The notes beneath the pieces were generated by a model, which saw only the letters and a program-made list of their open reading frames with translations, did no database searches and was not told the DNA's origin. DNA of 64,000 bases from the NCBI GenBank assembly GCA_017626015.1, contig JAGAJO010000001.1, forward strand, positions 362,721 to 426,720, given 5' to 3'. Positions within the stretch are counted from its first letter, which is position 1. Each line of letters begins with the position of its first letter. Shown here in pieces: positions 1-8,136 of this stretch. This DNA comes from Ruminococcus sp. Its GTDB lineage: Bacteria; Bacillota; Clostridia; Oscillospirales; Ruminococcaceae. The translations under genes and the position numbers were made by a program.

Positions 1-441
1 ATACTGGGACTTATCTCCAACAGCATCTCTATTGCCGGAATGAAAAAGCTTATTGCCGACGGAGTGTGCTTTGACGACGGACTTTTCGAGGTCTGTCTGG
101 TGAAAACTCCCACCAACGTTCTGGAGCTTAACAATATGCTTACCGAAGCGGCTACAAACAAGCTCAGCTGTAAAAGCTTCGTGACCTTCAAAACTTCCAA
201 GCTGAAGATCACAGGAGCCGACGAGATACCATGGACGCTTGACGGAGAATCCGGAGGAAAGCACAGGTCGGTGGAAATTGAAAATATCAAGCAGGCAGTG
301 CGGCTGAAGATCAAATTCAGCGAGATCACCGCAGAGCAGGAGTTTCTGAGAAGCTCCGCCGTTGCCAATGCAAACGGTATACTCGATACCGGAGACGGTC
401 ACAGGGTAGTTATCGAGGATCAGTCTGATATAGAGATTTGA
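1..441 (+). CDS. Diacylglycerol/lipid kinase family protein, C-terminal part
   Basis: The reading frame is open to the left edge, so the gene starts outside the window; only the last 146 residues are seen. The stretch with DDGLFEVCLVKTP matches the C-terminal beta-sandwich of the DagK/YegS lipid kinase family, where an acidic DDGxF/L motif follows the substrate region. Members phosphorylate diacylglycerol or related lipids with ATP at the inner face of the membrane. The ATP-binding N-terminal domain cannot be inspected. The TGA stop overlaps the -35 box of the rnpB promoter. The family call is fairly secure; the exact lipid substrate is not known. Confidence 0.75.
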   Translation: MLGLISNSISIAGMKKLIADGVCFDDGLFEVCLVKTPTNVLELNNMLTEAATNKLSCKSFVTFKTSKLKITGADEIPWTLDGESGGKHRSVEIENIKQAVRLKIKFSEITAEQEFLRSSAVANANGILDTGDGHRVVIEDQSDIEI

Positions 442-466
442 CAAATCATAAGCGCTGTGTTATAAT
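438..466 (+). promoter_or_regulatory. rnpB promoter
   Basis: TTGACA at 438-443 and TATAAT at 461-466 are a perfect sigma-A consensus with a 17-bp spacer, placing the start near 473, at the 5' end of RNase P RNA. The -35 box includes the last two bases of the upstream stop codon. Confidence 0.88.
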
Positions 467-471
467 TTAAA

Positions 472-816
472 GCGTGAGCAGGCTGTGCGGTAGCGTGAAC
501 GTTCAGTTTATGAGGAAAGTCCGAGCATCACAGAGCAGGATAGCTGATAACGTCAGCCGAGGGCGACCTCCGAGCAAGTGCAGCAGAGATATACCGCCGG
601 GTCATCCCGGTAAGGGTGGAAAGGCGGGGTAAGAGCCCACCGGAGCGGCAGAGATGCCGCTGCCATGTAAACCTTATCCGATGCAACACCAATGGTAGCC
701 TCCAGATCAATGGCTGCTCGTCAGATCTGCGGCTATAGGTGGCTAGAGCCGTGCGGCGACGCACGGACCAGATAGATTACCGTACTCGACAAAACTCGGC
801 TTACAGGTCTGGTCAC
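472..816 (+). ncRNA. rnpB: RNase P RNA
   Basis: This is the catalytic RNA of RNase P, which removes 5' leaders from tRNA precursors. The conserved core blocks are in the expected order: GAGGAAAGTCC at about 511-521, AGTGCAGCAGAGA near 577, GGTAAGGGTGGAAAGG near 609 and the CGACAAAACTCGGCTTACAG block near 787. The 5' end (GTGAGCAGGCTGT) pairs with the 3' end (ACAGGTCTGGTCAC) to close the molecule. Length of about 345 nt and the helix order fit the ancestral type A architecture. The ends are placed from the promoter and the closing helix, within a few bases. It has its own promoter and terminator. Confidence 0.95.
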
Positions 817-819
817 ATA

Positions 820-847
820 CCCCCCGCTTTATGCGGGGGCTTTTTAT
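820..847 (+). terminator. rnpB terminator
   Basis: CCCCCGC (821-827) pairs with GCGGGGG (833-839) around a 5-nt loop and is followed by CTTTTTATTTT. A strong intrinsic terminator directly after RNase P RNA. Confidence 0.92.
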
Positions 848-947
848 TTTACCGAAAATATTTTACAGGTTAATACAGCGTTCATAAGAATACGGTATTA
901 TTTTCTTACGGGCACACGTCCCGAATAATATATGGGAGTGAATGTAA

Positions 948-1268
948 ATGACATTTAATGAGCTTTTGGAAAAGGTAAGACTTATGGCGGGCAGCTGCGA
1001 TGCTTCCGGCGTTGACTTTCTTGCCGTACAGGTGAATATAAAGGGCGAAAACGGCGGAGTTTTTTATATCGAGGTCAAAAACGGAAATATCAGCGTGGAG
1101 CCTTACGAGTATCACGACAGGAGCTGCGCTATCACAATGAATATGGATAATTTCAATAAGCTTATCGACGGTAAGCTTGACCCTGTGGCTGCGTTTACGC
1201 TGGGTAAGCTAAAGGTAGACGGAGATATCGGCAAGGCGCTGGAGTTTGCAAAGCTTGTAAAGAAATAA
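948..1268 (+). CDS. SCP2 sterol-binding domain protein
   Basis: A 106-residue protein made of one SCP2-type lipid-binding fold and nothing else. The region DRSCAITMNMDNFNKLIDGKLDPVAAFTLGKLKVDGDIGKALEFAKLV has the family's typical order: a beta strand, the helix with the L-x-G-K-LDP-x-x-A-F turn, and the closing GKLKVxGD strand and helix. SCP2 domains bind hydrophobic ligands in a tunnel; the ligand of bacterial stand-alone forms is mostly unknown. The start has a GGGAGTG Shine-Dalgarno seven bases upstream. The beta-mannosidase follows after 19 bp, so the two are probably co-transcribed, although no functional link is evident. Confidence 0.82.
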   Translation: MTFNELLEKVRLMAGSCDASGVDFLAVQVNIKGENGGVFYIEVKNGNISVEPYEYHDRSCAITMNMDNFNKLIDGKLDPVAAFTLGKLKVDGDIGKALEFAKLVKK

Positions 1269-1287
1269 CATACCGACGGAGGCTTTT

Positions 1288-3744
1288 ATGATTAAAAAGG
1301 ATCTTAACGGCGGCTGGCAGCTGCTGAGGGAGGATATTTCACAGCCGCTGGAATGCAGCGTTCCCTGCTCGGTCTACAGATCTCTGTACGAAAACGGGCT
1401 TATTCCCGACCCCTATTACCGTGAGAACGAATATTCCTCCACAGGCATATCCGATCTTGACAGCGTTTTCAGCAAAAGCTTCGACGTTGACGCAGAGCTT
1501 CTGAAATCGGATATGATATATCTGCGTTTTGAATGTATAGATACTCTGGGAGAGGTAAGCCTTAACGGCATACTTCTTGCGCAGACGGATAATATGCACC
1601 GTATATGGGAGTTTGACGTACGGGATATACTCAGGGAAAAGGATAATCTTCTGACCGTAAAAATAAAATCGCCTACGAAATACTGCGATGAAATGCAGAA
1701 AAAACGCCCCATATGGGGACAGGATATGACCTATGCGGGATATCCGTATCTGCGTAAGGCTCACTGTATGTTCGGCTGGGACTGGGGTCCCATTCTGCCG
1801 GATATGGGTCTGCTCAGGGACGTTTCCCTTAATTTTTACAGCGGCGGACGGATAAAGGACGTTTATTACACCCAGCGGCACGAAAAAAACAGCGTCAAGC
1901 TGAAGGCTCTTATACGTACCGAAAATATCCGCTGCGAAAGCGCTCTGCTGACAGTCACAGCTCCGAGCGGTGAGATAGTTTGCAGAAAGTCCGTAGATCT
2001 GCGTGACGGCAGCGGGCTTCACGAAACGGAGGTCACCGTTGAAGATCCCCGGCTCTGGTGGGTGAACGGCTTCGGAGAACAGCCGCTTTATACCTGTACT
2101 GTCAGCCTTGTCTGCGGCGGAGAAGCAGCAGACGTAAATTCTGTGCGCATAGGTCTGCGTACCCTTACTGTAAGCCGTGAAAAGGACAAGTGGGGAGAGG
2201 AATTCTGCTTTATAAACAACGGCGTTAAGATCTTTGCCATGGGCGGCAACTATATTCCGGAGGATCAGATCGTTTCCCGCTGCTCAAAGGAAAGGACTCT
2301 CAGGCTCCTTGACGACTGTAAGGCTGCGAATTTTAATTTTATAAGAGTGTGGGGCGGTGGATATTATCCCGACGGATATTTTTACGATTGGTGCGATGAA
2401 AACGGCATCATAGTCTGGCAGGATTTCATGTTCGCCTGTTCAGCCTATCTGCTTACCGACAGCTTCCGTTCTACCGTTGAGGCAGAGGTCAGGGACAATG
2501 TCATAAGGCTTAGAAACCACCCCTCGCTGGGACTGTGGTGCGGAAACAATGAGGTCGAGTCCGCATGGGAGTACTGGGGACTTCCCGACGATCCCGAGGC
2601 TAAAAGGGATTATCTGATCCTTTTCGAGGATATTATCCCGGGACTGCTGAAAAAGTACGATCCCGATACCTTCTATTGGCCCTCGTCGCCCTCCTCGGGG
2701 GGAGGATTTAAGGATGCGTCCTCAAATCATGCCGGTGATATGCATTACTGGGACGTCTGGCATAATTTCAAGCCTATTGAGGAGTTCAGAAAGTATCATT
2801 ACCGCTTCTGCTCCGAGTACGGCTTTGAAAGCCTTCCCGACATAAAGACCTGCCGTTATTTTGCGGACGGGGATAAGGGTGATCTTGACCTTTGCTCCAA
2901 CGTTATGCAGGCGCATCAGAAATGCACTCAGGGCAATGAAAAGATAATGTACTACTTGGCTCAGATGGTCAATTACCCTTACAGCTTTGAGCGACTTATC
3001 TATTGCTCTCAGCTTGTACAGGCGGACTGTATACGCTCCAATGTCGAGCATATGAGGAGAGCAAGGGGGAGATGCATGGGCTCTGCCTACTGGCAGATAA
3101 ACGACTCAAATCCCGTCATTTCATGGTCGTCCGTAGACTATTTCGGACGCTGGAAGGGTCTGCACTATGCGGCAAGGAAATTCTATGCGCCCATACTGCT
3201 TTCCTGCGACGATACCGATCCCGTAAGACCCGTACTCAACGTATCAAATGAAACCCCGGAGGATATAAACGTCGTTATCCGCTGCCGCCTGAGGAACAGC
3301 AGAGCGGAGATCCTTGCGGAAAGCGTCTGCGAGGGAAACGTCCCGGCGTGTACAGCCAAGGATATGCTTGTTATGGAGCTTGACGGACTGCTTGACAGCA
3401 GGGAGGACAGGCGTACAAGATATCTTGAATATTCTCTCGAAAAGAACGGAGAGACCGTAAGCAGTGGTACGACGCTGTTTGTCCGCCCCAAGGAGTTCAG
3501 GTTTGAAAAGCCGGGTATCCGCTGTACAGTTTCCGAAACGGAGGACGGATTTGTTCTTGAGCTTACTGCGGAAAACTATGCTAAAAGCGTTTGCCTTTCC
3601 CTTAAGGACAGCGACTGTGTGTTCTCTGATAACTGGTTCGATATTCACGGAGGAGAGCCGGTGAGGGTAACAGTTTCCGAGATCCGGACGGGTAAGCTTT
3701 CTTTGGACGATCTCCGAAAACAGCTTGAAATCATCAGCTACTGA
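1288..3744 (+). CDS. Beta-mannosidase, glycoside hydrolase family 2
   Basis: An 818-residue GH2 enzyme of the intracellular beta-mannosidase type, which cleaves terminal beta-1,4-mannose from mannan or N-glycan oligosaccharides. There is no signal peptide. The order is a sugar-binding sandwich domain (about 1-180, with FGWDWGP near 160), an immunoglobulin-like domain, then the TIM barrel. WCGNNE ends in the acid/base Glu422, and SEYGFES contains the nucleophile Glu510. C-terminal sandwich domains follow from about residue 640. A GGAGG ribosome site precedes the ATG. The length is typical for bacterial mannosidases of this group. It is convergent with the next gene across a shared terminator. 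No transporter or mannan operon is adjacent, so the import route is not visible. Confidence 0.92.
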   Translation: MIKKDLNGGWQLLREDISQPLECSVPCSVYRSLYENGLIPDPYYRENEYSSTGISDLDSVFSKSFDVDAELLKSDMIYLRFECIDTLGEVSLNGILLAQTDNMHRIWEFDVRDILREKDNLLTVKIKSPTKYCDEMQKKRPIWGQDMTYAGYPYLRKAHCMFGWDWGPILPDMGLLRDVSLNFYSGGRIKDVYYTQRHEKNSVKLKALIRTENIRCESALLTVTAPSGEIVCRKSVDLRDGSGLHETEVTVEDPRLWWVNGFGEQPLYTCTVSLVCGGEAADVNSVRIGLRTLTVSREKDKWGEEFCFINNGVKIFAMGGNYIPEDQIVSRCSKERTLRLLDDCKAANFNFIRVWGGGYYPDGYFYDWCDENGIIVWQDFMFACSAYLLTDSFRSTVEAEVRDNVIRLRNHPSLGLWCGNNEVESAWEYWGLPDDPEAKRDYLILFEDIIPGLLKKYDPDTFYWPSSPSSGGGFKDASSNHAGDMHYWDVWHNFKPIEEFRKYHYRFCSEYGFESLPDIKTCRYFADGDKGDLDLCSNVMQAHQKCTQGNEKIMYYLAQMVNYPYSFERLIYCSQLVQADCIRSNVEHMRRARGRCMGSAYWQINDSNPVISWSSVDYFGRWKGLHYAARKFYAPILLSCDDTDPVRPVLNVSNETPEDINVVIRCRLRNSRAEILAESVCEGNVPACTAKDMLVMELDGLLDSREDRRTRYLEYSLEKNGETVSSGTTLFVRPKEFRFEKPGIRCTVSETEDGFVLELTAENYAKSVCLSLKDSDCVFSDNWFDIHGGEPVRVTVSEIRTGKLSLDDLRKQLEIISY

Positions 3745-3762
3745 CAGCCTGTTCGCAGGCAG

Positions 3763-3806
3763 CAAAAAGACGTGCAGATTTGTATTTTTGTCTGCACGTC
3801 TTTATA
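3763..3806. terminator. Bidirectional terminator
   Basis: AAAGACGTGCAGA (3766-3778) pairs perfectly with TCTGCACGTCTTT (3791-3803). A runs upstream and T runs downstream let it work in both directions, for the beta-mannosidase (+) and the ECF protein gene (-). A small hairpin GCCTG-TTCG-CAGGC lies just before it at 3747-3760. Confidence 0.88.
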
Positions 3807-3859
3807 TTTCTTCTTGTTCTGCATGGGGAGCAGCATTTTCACATTACGTCTGCGCCGCA

Positions 3860-4405
3860 TTAAAGCGACAGCTTCTTTTTGACGTTGAGCCTGTCAAGCG
3901 CAATTCCGCAAACGATAAACAAAACCGTGCTGGCAAGCACCTGAACGCAGTATGCGGGGGTCTGACCGAACGCCGCCGCTATAGTTGCGGCAGAAAAATG
4001 CTTTGTCATAAAAATTCCCTCGTAAAGACTGTATCCGACTACGCAGAGTACCAGCGAGGGTATTATCCCCAGAATATTTCTCAGTGTAATTATTTTTTCG
4101 CTCTTGTTGGTGAAAAACAAAGCCGTCAAAGCCTTTATGGCTATCGTTCCCGGCATCCATATAAAAAAGCCTGAAAGTCCGTCTGCCAGTGCTCCTCCCA
4201 GCGCAGATGCGGCTACGGCGTAGGGTGTCGGAAGAATACATGCGGCAAGGTAGATAAGTCCGTCCCCTGCATGGGTATAACCCGCTCCCGTGGGAATGTG
4301 AAGATATGCGGTGAGAACGTATATCATCGCCGCAAACAGCCCCGACAGAGCCAGCAGCCTTGTTTTGTATGTCCCGTTTTTTTGTGTCTGTACAGCAGAT
4401 GCCAT
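3860..4405 (-). CDS. ECF transporter S-component-like membrane protein
   Basis: A 181-residue integral membrane protein with about five to six hydrophobic segments. The N-terminal part (LSGLFAAMIYVLTAYLHIP), the GDGLIYLAACILP turn and the ALGGALADGLSGF segment are typical of substrate-binding S components of energy-coupling factor vitamin transporters. S components bind one vitamin or metal and use a shared EcfA/A'/T motor encoded elsewhere. The ATG at 4405 was chosen because AGAGG lies seven bases before it; a longer frame back to 4468 has no ribosome site and would overlap the promoter. The substrate cannot be read from the sequence, and I recognise no riboswitch in its leader. Confidence 0.78.
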   Translation of the reverse strand: MASAVQTQKNGTYKTRLLALSGLFAAMIYVLTAYLHIPTGAGYTHAGDGLIYLAACILPTPYAVAASALGGALADGLSGFFIWMPGTIAIKALTALFFTNKSEKIITLRNILGIIPSLVLCVVGYSLYEGIFMTKHFSAATIAAAFGQTPAYCVQVLASTVLFIVCGIALDRLNVKKKLSL

Positions 4406-4439
4406 ATCGATTACCTCTTTCAATCTTATTTCTGTATAT

Positions 4440-4468
4440 ATTCTATATCCCTCCCCGGAAAATTGCAA
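4440..4468 (-). promoter_or_regulatory. Promoter of the ECF S-component gene
   Basis: On the minus strand TTGCAA (4468-4463) and TAGAAT (4445-4440) are separated by 17 bp. The start point would be about 30 bases before the ATG at 4405, leaving a short leader. Confidence 0.55.
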
Positions 4469-4569
4469 ATTTCCCTTTTCAGCCGAAGATCCGTTTCAAC
4501 TTGTGCAGTTTTAATAATTTATAGAAATTTCGGTCCCTGCATATTGTAAATAATGCCTGTAATTTTTAC

Positions 4570-4653
4570 ACAAAAAAGATCCGCAGAAATTTTCCCCTCG
4601 TCTTTATGCACAATTTAAACGTCTGTGCAGGAGAAAAATCCACGGATCTATAG
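4570..4653 (-). terminator. Terminator of the aldolase gene
   Basis: A long interrupted stem: AGATCCG (4577-4583) pairs with CGGATCT (4643-4649), with further pairing inside, including TGCACA/TGTGCA at the top. On the minus strand it is followed by TTTTTT (4577-4572). It lies about 20 bases past the aldolase stop codon. Confidence 0.72.
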
Positions 4654-4670
4654 AATTTAAAAATTTAAGC

Positions 4671-5645
4671 TCAGTCCAGAGCCACAACTTCCTTGTAGAA
4701 CTCTGTGTAGTCCTTTCTTCCTTCCTTGGTGAAAGCGATCGCCGTTCTCGGGTGCTGATTGAGCAGTCCTGTCATAAGGTATTGCAGATCGTATCCCCAT
4801 ACAACGCCGTCCTCACGAAGCTTCAGCATATGATCCTCGATAAACTTGATAACAGGGTAAACGTTGTATTTGGGATTTCTGAGAAATGCAAGCAGAAGCT
4901 CCATTGCGCAGTTTCCCGCACCTCTGCCCATTGCCGAGTAGGTTCCGTCCAGCCAGTCAACGCCGTCGCCTACCGCTTCAATTGTGTTTGCAAAAGCAAG
5001 CTGCTGATTGTTGTGGGCGTGAATGCCTACCTTTTTGTTGTATTTTGCGGCAAATTCAAGATATGTGTTCGCAATTCTTTGTATCTGCTCGGGATAAAGC
5101 GCTCCGTAGCTGTCTACAATGTAGAATACGTCAACAGGGGACTGTCCGAGAATATCTAGAGCCACCTTCAGCTCGCCCTCCTGAGCGTTGGAGATCGCCA
5201 TGATGTTGCAGCTTACCTCATAGCCCTTGTTCTTTGCGTCCTCTATCATATGAACAGCCGCAGGTATAGTGTTCAGGTAGGTAGCCACACGGATAAGATC
5301 TATGGGGCTTTCCTCACGGGGAGCGATGTCTTTTTTATAGTCGCATCTTCCTACGTCAGCCATGACAGCTATCTTAAGATCGGTGTTGTTTTCTCCCACG
5401 ATCGCCCTTATGTCGTCGTCGTTGCAGAATTTCCATTTGCCGAATTTGTTTACGTCGAACATTTCCTTTGAAGCCTTATAGCCGAATTCCATATAGTCTA
5501 CTCCCGCCTTAAGGTTTGCTATATACAGATCCTGTACAAACTTGTCGGAAAAATAAAAATCGTTCACAAGTCCTCCGTCACGGAGAGTTGCGTCCACTAC
5601 CTTTACGTCTGAACGGTAATTAATAAGATTTGATATTTCTTTCAT
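4671..5645 (-). CDS. HMGL-like (DmpG/isopropylmalate synthase superfamily) aldolase
   Basis: A 324-residue TIM-barrel protein of the DRE-TIM metallolyase superfamily. DATLRDGG near residue 18-25 holds the Arg-Asp pair used for catalysis and metal binding, and GIHAHNN near residue 210 gives the two metal-binding His. The closest familiar members are 4-hydroxy-2-oxovalerate aldolases, which cleave or form C-C bonds next to a ketoacid. The C-terminal helical domain by which DmpG contacts its acetaldehyde dehydrogenase partner seems shortened, and no such dehydrogenase is next to it, so the substrate is uncertain. The start has AAGGAG eight bases upstream. It is a single-gene unit with its own promoter and terminator. 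Confidence 0.75.
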   Translation of the reverse strand: MKEISNLINYRSDVKVVDATLRDGGLVNDFYFSDKFVQDLYIANLKAGVDYMEFGYKASKEMFDVNKFGKWKFCNDDDIRAIVGENNTDLKIAVMADVGRCDYKKDIAPREESPIDLIRVATYLNTIPAAVHMIEDAKNKGYEVSCNIMAISNAQEGELKVALDILGQSPVDVFYIVDSYGALYPEQIQRIANTYLEFAAKYNKKVGIHAHNNQQLAFANTIEAVGDGVDWLDGTYSAMGRGAGNCAMELLLAFLRNPKYNVYPVIKFIEDHMLKLREDGVVWGYDLQYLMTGLLNQHPRTAIAFTKEGRKDYTEFYKEVVALD

Positions 5646-5708
5646 AACAGTTACTCCTTGTCGCTTTAAATTGTTAAACTTTAAATCGCTAAACCAATGA
5701 CAGAAAAT

Positions 5709-5737
5709 ATTATATCACACAACTTTCAGGATTTCAA
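5709..5737 (-). promoter_or_regulatory. Promoter of the aldolase gene
   Basis: TTGAAA (5737-5732) and TATAAT (5714-5709) on the minus strand with a 17-bp spacer, about 60 bases before the ATG at 5645. Confidence 0.78.
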
Positions 5738-5798
5738 GCTTTTAGAAAAAAATTAATAATTACAATAAATTCAGTTAATAAATGGAGCGTATCTGAAA

Positions 5799-5875
5799 TT
5801 AAGGAAATGCTGATTAATGTATATCTGCGAGGCAGCGAATTTTAAACAGCGGTTTGATCAGTGCTTTCTTAAGGC
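5799..5875. repeat. Palindromic repeat family A, copy 1
   Basis: A 77-bp imperfect palindrome in the gap between the aldolase promoter and the flavoredoxin terminator. GGAAATGCTGAT near the left end is inverted as GATCAGTGCTTTC near the right end. The same ends occur at 13729-13827, and part of the element is found inverted at 45814-45872. No open reading frame is inside. The rest of the 5646-5959 gap holds only the aldolase promoter and the flavoredoxin terminator. Confidence 0.65.
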
Positions 5876-5883
5876 AATACCGC

Positions 5884-5922
5884 ATTGAAAACAAAAACGG
5901 ACAGCCTGAACTGCCCGTTTAA
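5884..5922 (-). terminator. Terminator of the flavin reductase-rubredoxin gene
   Basis: AAACGGACAG (5896-5905) pairs with CTGCCCGTTT (5911-5920) with one mismatch. On the minus strand the T-rich run TTTTTGTTTTC follows. Confidence 0.78.
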
Positions 5923-5959
5923 ACTTATCTCATATAAATTCCTATAAATTAACCGGTAC

Positions 5960-6568
5960 CTACTCAATCCTGGAAAAATCTCCGGCGCCGTGCTTGCATA
6001 TCGGACACACAAAATCCTCCGGCAGACTTCCTTCATAAACATAGCCGCAGATATTGCATACCCATTTCTCCGTTTTCACTGAGTCGTCGGCTTTTTCCGT
6101 CCTTACAGCAGGCTTAGGCTTGACGTTTGCATGGTAGAAAGCATATGTCATGGGGGCGCTGTCCGAAAGGGACACAGCGTCGGTAACGTCCGCAATGAAC
6201 ATTGTGTGCGTACCCAGATCCACAGTGCTTACTACCCGGCAGCTTATATATGCGCAGGTGCCGTCATTAACGTACGGTACGCCGTTTTCCGCCACCTCAC
6301 AGGTACGGCGGGAGAATTTGTTTTCCCATCTGCCGCTTGCGAAGCCGAAGCGTTCAAACAGCGAAAAATCCGCAGTCTCATCAATGACCGAAACGTTGAA
6401 AACTCCGCTTTGTCTTATCATATAATTTGTAAAGTTGGATTTGCTTACTGTAACGCTGACCCTGTTCGGCGAAACTGTCACCTGAGCGAGAGTATTTATG
6501 ATACAGCCGTTTGCAAAGCCGCAGTTTACTGCGGTAAGCACATAAAGACCATAGGAGATCTTATTCAT
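5960..6568 (-). CDS. High-molecular-weight rubredoxin (flavin reductase domain + rubredoxin)
   Basis: A 202-residue fusion. Residues 1-155 form an FMN-binding flavin reductase domain (ISYGLYVLTA, then NGCIINTLAQVT). Residues 168-202 form a short rubredoxin with iron ligands Cys171, Cys174, Cys188 and Cys191 (CNICGY and CPIC). Such proteins move electrons from NAD(P)H through FMN to the rubredoxin iron, feeding flavodiiron proteins or rubrerythrins that remove O2 or peroxide in anaerobes. The usual Trp before the second Cys pair is Phe (EDFVCPIC), as in rubrerythrin tails. The ATG lacks a close ribosome site: AAAAAGG is 25 bases away but only 10 from an in-frame CTG at 6583, which would add five residues that fit the family N-terminus. 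It follows the small gene upstream by 39 bp. Confidence 0.88.
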   Translation of the reverse strand: MNKISYGLYVLTAVNCGFANGCIINTLAQVTVSPNRVSVTVSKSNFTNYMIRQSGVFNVSVIDETADFSLFERFGFASGRWENKFSRRTCEVAENGVPYVNDGTCAYISCRVVSTVDLGTHTMFIADVTDAVSLSDSAPMTYAFYHANVKPKPAVRTEKADDSVKTEKWVCNICGYVYEGSLPEDFVCPICKHGAGDFSRIE

Positions 6569-6607
6569 TACATTCGTGTCCAGAAACTCACATCCTTTTT
6601 TATCGTA

Positions 6608-6808
6608 TTACATAACCTTTGAGATACGGGCGTCATCATCCTTTTCCAGCAGGAAATATTCGTCTCCGTCCTGGCAGACAAAATTTCCGATCCTCCAGCC
6701 GCTGTTAAGGAGCAGATTAAGCTTTTCTATCCTTTCAAACCTGTTTGTGGTGGGGATATGCTCATCGCCGTTAGCTCCGGTTTTCTGAATATAAAATACC
6801 TTTTGCAT
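6608..6808 (-). CDS. Small conserved-looking protein of unknown function
   Basis: A 66-residue soluble, mixed-charge protein that I do not assign to a family. Its pattern (KVFYIQKTGANGDEHIPT, then IEKLNLLLNSGWRIGNF, then EYFLLEKDD) looks like alternating beta strand-helix-strand-strand, as in small DUF4177-like folds where a GWR turn is common; that link is a guess. It has a promoter directly upstream and lies 39 bp ahead of the flavoredoxin gene on the same strand, so the two are probably co-transcribed. The ribosome site is weak (AAGAAGAGA). Regular codon use and the operon position argue that it is real. Confidence 0.62.
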   Translation of the reverse strand: MQKVFYIQKTGANGDEHIPTTNRFERIEKLNLLLNSGWRIGNFVCQDGDEYFLLEKDDDARISKVM

Positions 6809-6894
6809 ACTATCTCTTCTTTCTTCTCAGGGAGCCTTGAAATGTTATAGACGGTTCTTTCTGATATCAGGGCGTGTCAATACGTCCTGATTCT

Positions 6895-6923
6895 ATTATA
6901 CATCCGGCAAATTAAAAAAGCAA
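6895..6923 (-). promoter_or_regulatory. Promoter of the small protein/flavoredoxin operon
   Basis: TTGCTT (6923-6918) and TATAAT (6900-6895) with a 17-bp spacer on the minus strand. The leader begins with an ATCAGG...CCTGAT inverted repeat at 6866-6892, which could form a 5' hairpin. Confidence 0.7.
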
Positions 6924-7007
6924 GCAAACAAGCAAAAAATTAACTGTCTTGTAACAATTGTGTCCTAAAAATCGGACTGTCTCCGCCCCTGCGGACGGTC
7001 GGTGCGG

Positions 7008-7886
7008 TCATTTCTTTTTCTTTGCTACTAGAGCGATGACTACAATTACCACAACGACTCCTCCCGCAATGCATATGTATATCGTGTACGGGCTTCCCTT
7101 TTCCTCGACCTCTGCCTTTGAATCGTCGGAGTCGGATTTACTTTCCGTATCAGCAGTAGGCGTATCCGTGCCGGTATCTGCGTCCGCCTTGTCCGCAGCT
7201 GAAGAGCTGACTGTCTCTGCGGCTTCCGACGGAAGTGCGTCATCCTCGGCGGGATCGTTTTCTATCGAGCCGTTGCCGTAAGCGGTGACGATCTGCTCGT
7301 CGGGATTATCCGGGGTCTTATCCGTTTCCAGTCCCGAAACGGTAAATTTTATGCTTATCGGATCTGTGGTCGTCCATGGGTTTGCGTCCATTTCCGGAGT
7401 GGTCTTGGCATTTTCGCCGTATGCGTTTTTGACCTTCATGACCTTGCCCAGCTCTGATTCCTCAAGCGGAGGCTGCTCGTTAAAGGTGTATGTAACGCCG
7501 TCTATGGTGCATTCGTCAAGGGTGAGGGCGACAACGTCCTCATATTTGTCAAAATCCATTGCAAATTCAACGCCCAGAGTTCCCACTGCGGTAAAGGGGA
7601 TCTGATCCTCTACTACATGGTAGCCCTCCAGTATGACCTCATACTGACCGTTTCCGGTGATGTTTACGTCTGTATGAGTGCAGGAAATAACGTTGTTTTC
7701 AAGCTCGTCAAGGGGTTCTGACTCGACGGTATTGCGGTGATCCCAGTAGTCCTTGATCATCCAGACGATGCCGGCCTTTCCGTAGTTTGCAGTATCTCCT
7801 GTATCGGCTTCGGCGGCAGCAGGCAGTGCTATACAGCAAGCCGCAGCTGCGGCGCACATTCCGGCGATGAATTTTTTTATTATCAT
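7008..7886 (-). CDS. Secreted, membrane-anchored protein of unknown function
   Basis: A 292-residue protein with an N-terminal signal peptide (positive MIIKKF, then an Ala/Cys-rich core ending at about residue 26), an extracytoplasmic domain of about 170 residues, a low-complexity linker rich in Ser, Asp, Thr and Ala (about 210-262), one C-terminal membrane span (IYICIAGGVVVVIVVIALVA) and a KKKK tail. The tail resembles a sortase substrate, but I see no LPxTG motif. The folded part is beta-rich and not recognised; it could be a carbohydrate- or protein-binding module. The ATG at 7886 has GGAGG eight bases upstream, preferred over an in-frame TTG at 7901. A weak hairpin with a short T run lies past the stop. 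Confidence 0.7.
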   Translation of the reverse strand: MIIKKFIAGMCAAAAACCIALPAAAEADTGDTANYGKAGIVWMIKDYWDHRNTVESEPLDELENNVISCTHTDVNITGNGQYEVILEGYHVVEDQIPFTAVGTLGVEFAMDFDKYEDVVALTLDECTIDGVTYTFNEQPPLEESELGKVMKVKNAYGENAKTTPEMDANPWTTTDPISIKFTVSGLETDKTPDNPDEQIVTAYGNGSIENDPAEDDALPSEAAETVSSSAADKADADTGTDTPTADTESKSDSDDSKAEVEEKGSPYTIYICIAGGVVVVIVVIALVAKKKK

Positions 7887-7944
7887 AATCAAGTCCTCCA
7901 AGCAGCGCAGTTTTACGCATTGTTTTACGCATTATTATATAATA

Positions 7945-7973
7945 ATTATACACTCTTTTTACACTTTTAGCAA
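7945..7973 (-). promoter_or_regulatory. Promoter of the membrane-anchored protein gene
   Basis: TTGCTA (7973-7968) and TATAAT (7950-7945) on the minus strand, spacer 17 bp. A tandem repeat of GTTTTACGCATT lies in the leader at about 7909-7933. I see nothing coding between 7974 and 8136. Confidence 0.72.
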
Positions 7974-8136
7974 GTAACATTATATACAAATTCCCCCACA
8001 TGATTTATGACACCTTACACAATAATTTATAAACAATCGGCAAATTTATTGTATAAAACGATTGAAAACACAGGCGTTCTGCTTTGTTTTTTCTTTTTCG
8101 TGTTAAAATGCGCACCGATGCTTTTTATGCGCTTAC

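Noticed and set aside
4406-4570. Vitamin riboswitch before the ECF S-component gene
   Set aside because: The leader after the likely promoter is only about 30 bases, and I see no TPP, FMN, cobalamin or preQ1 consensus in the longer stretch.
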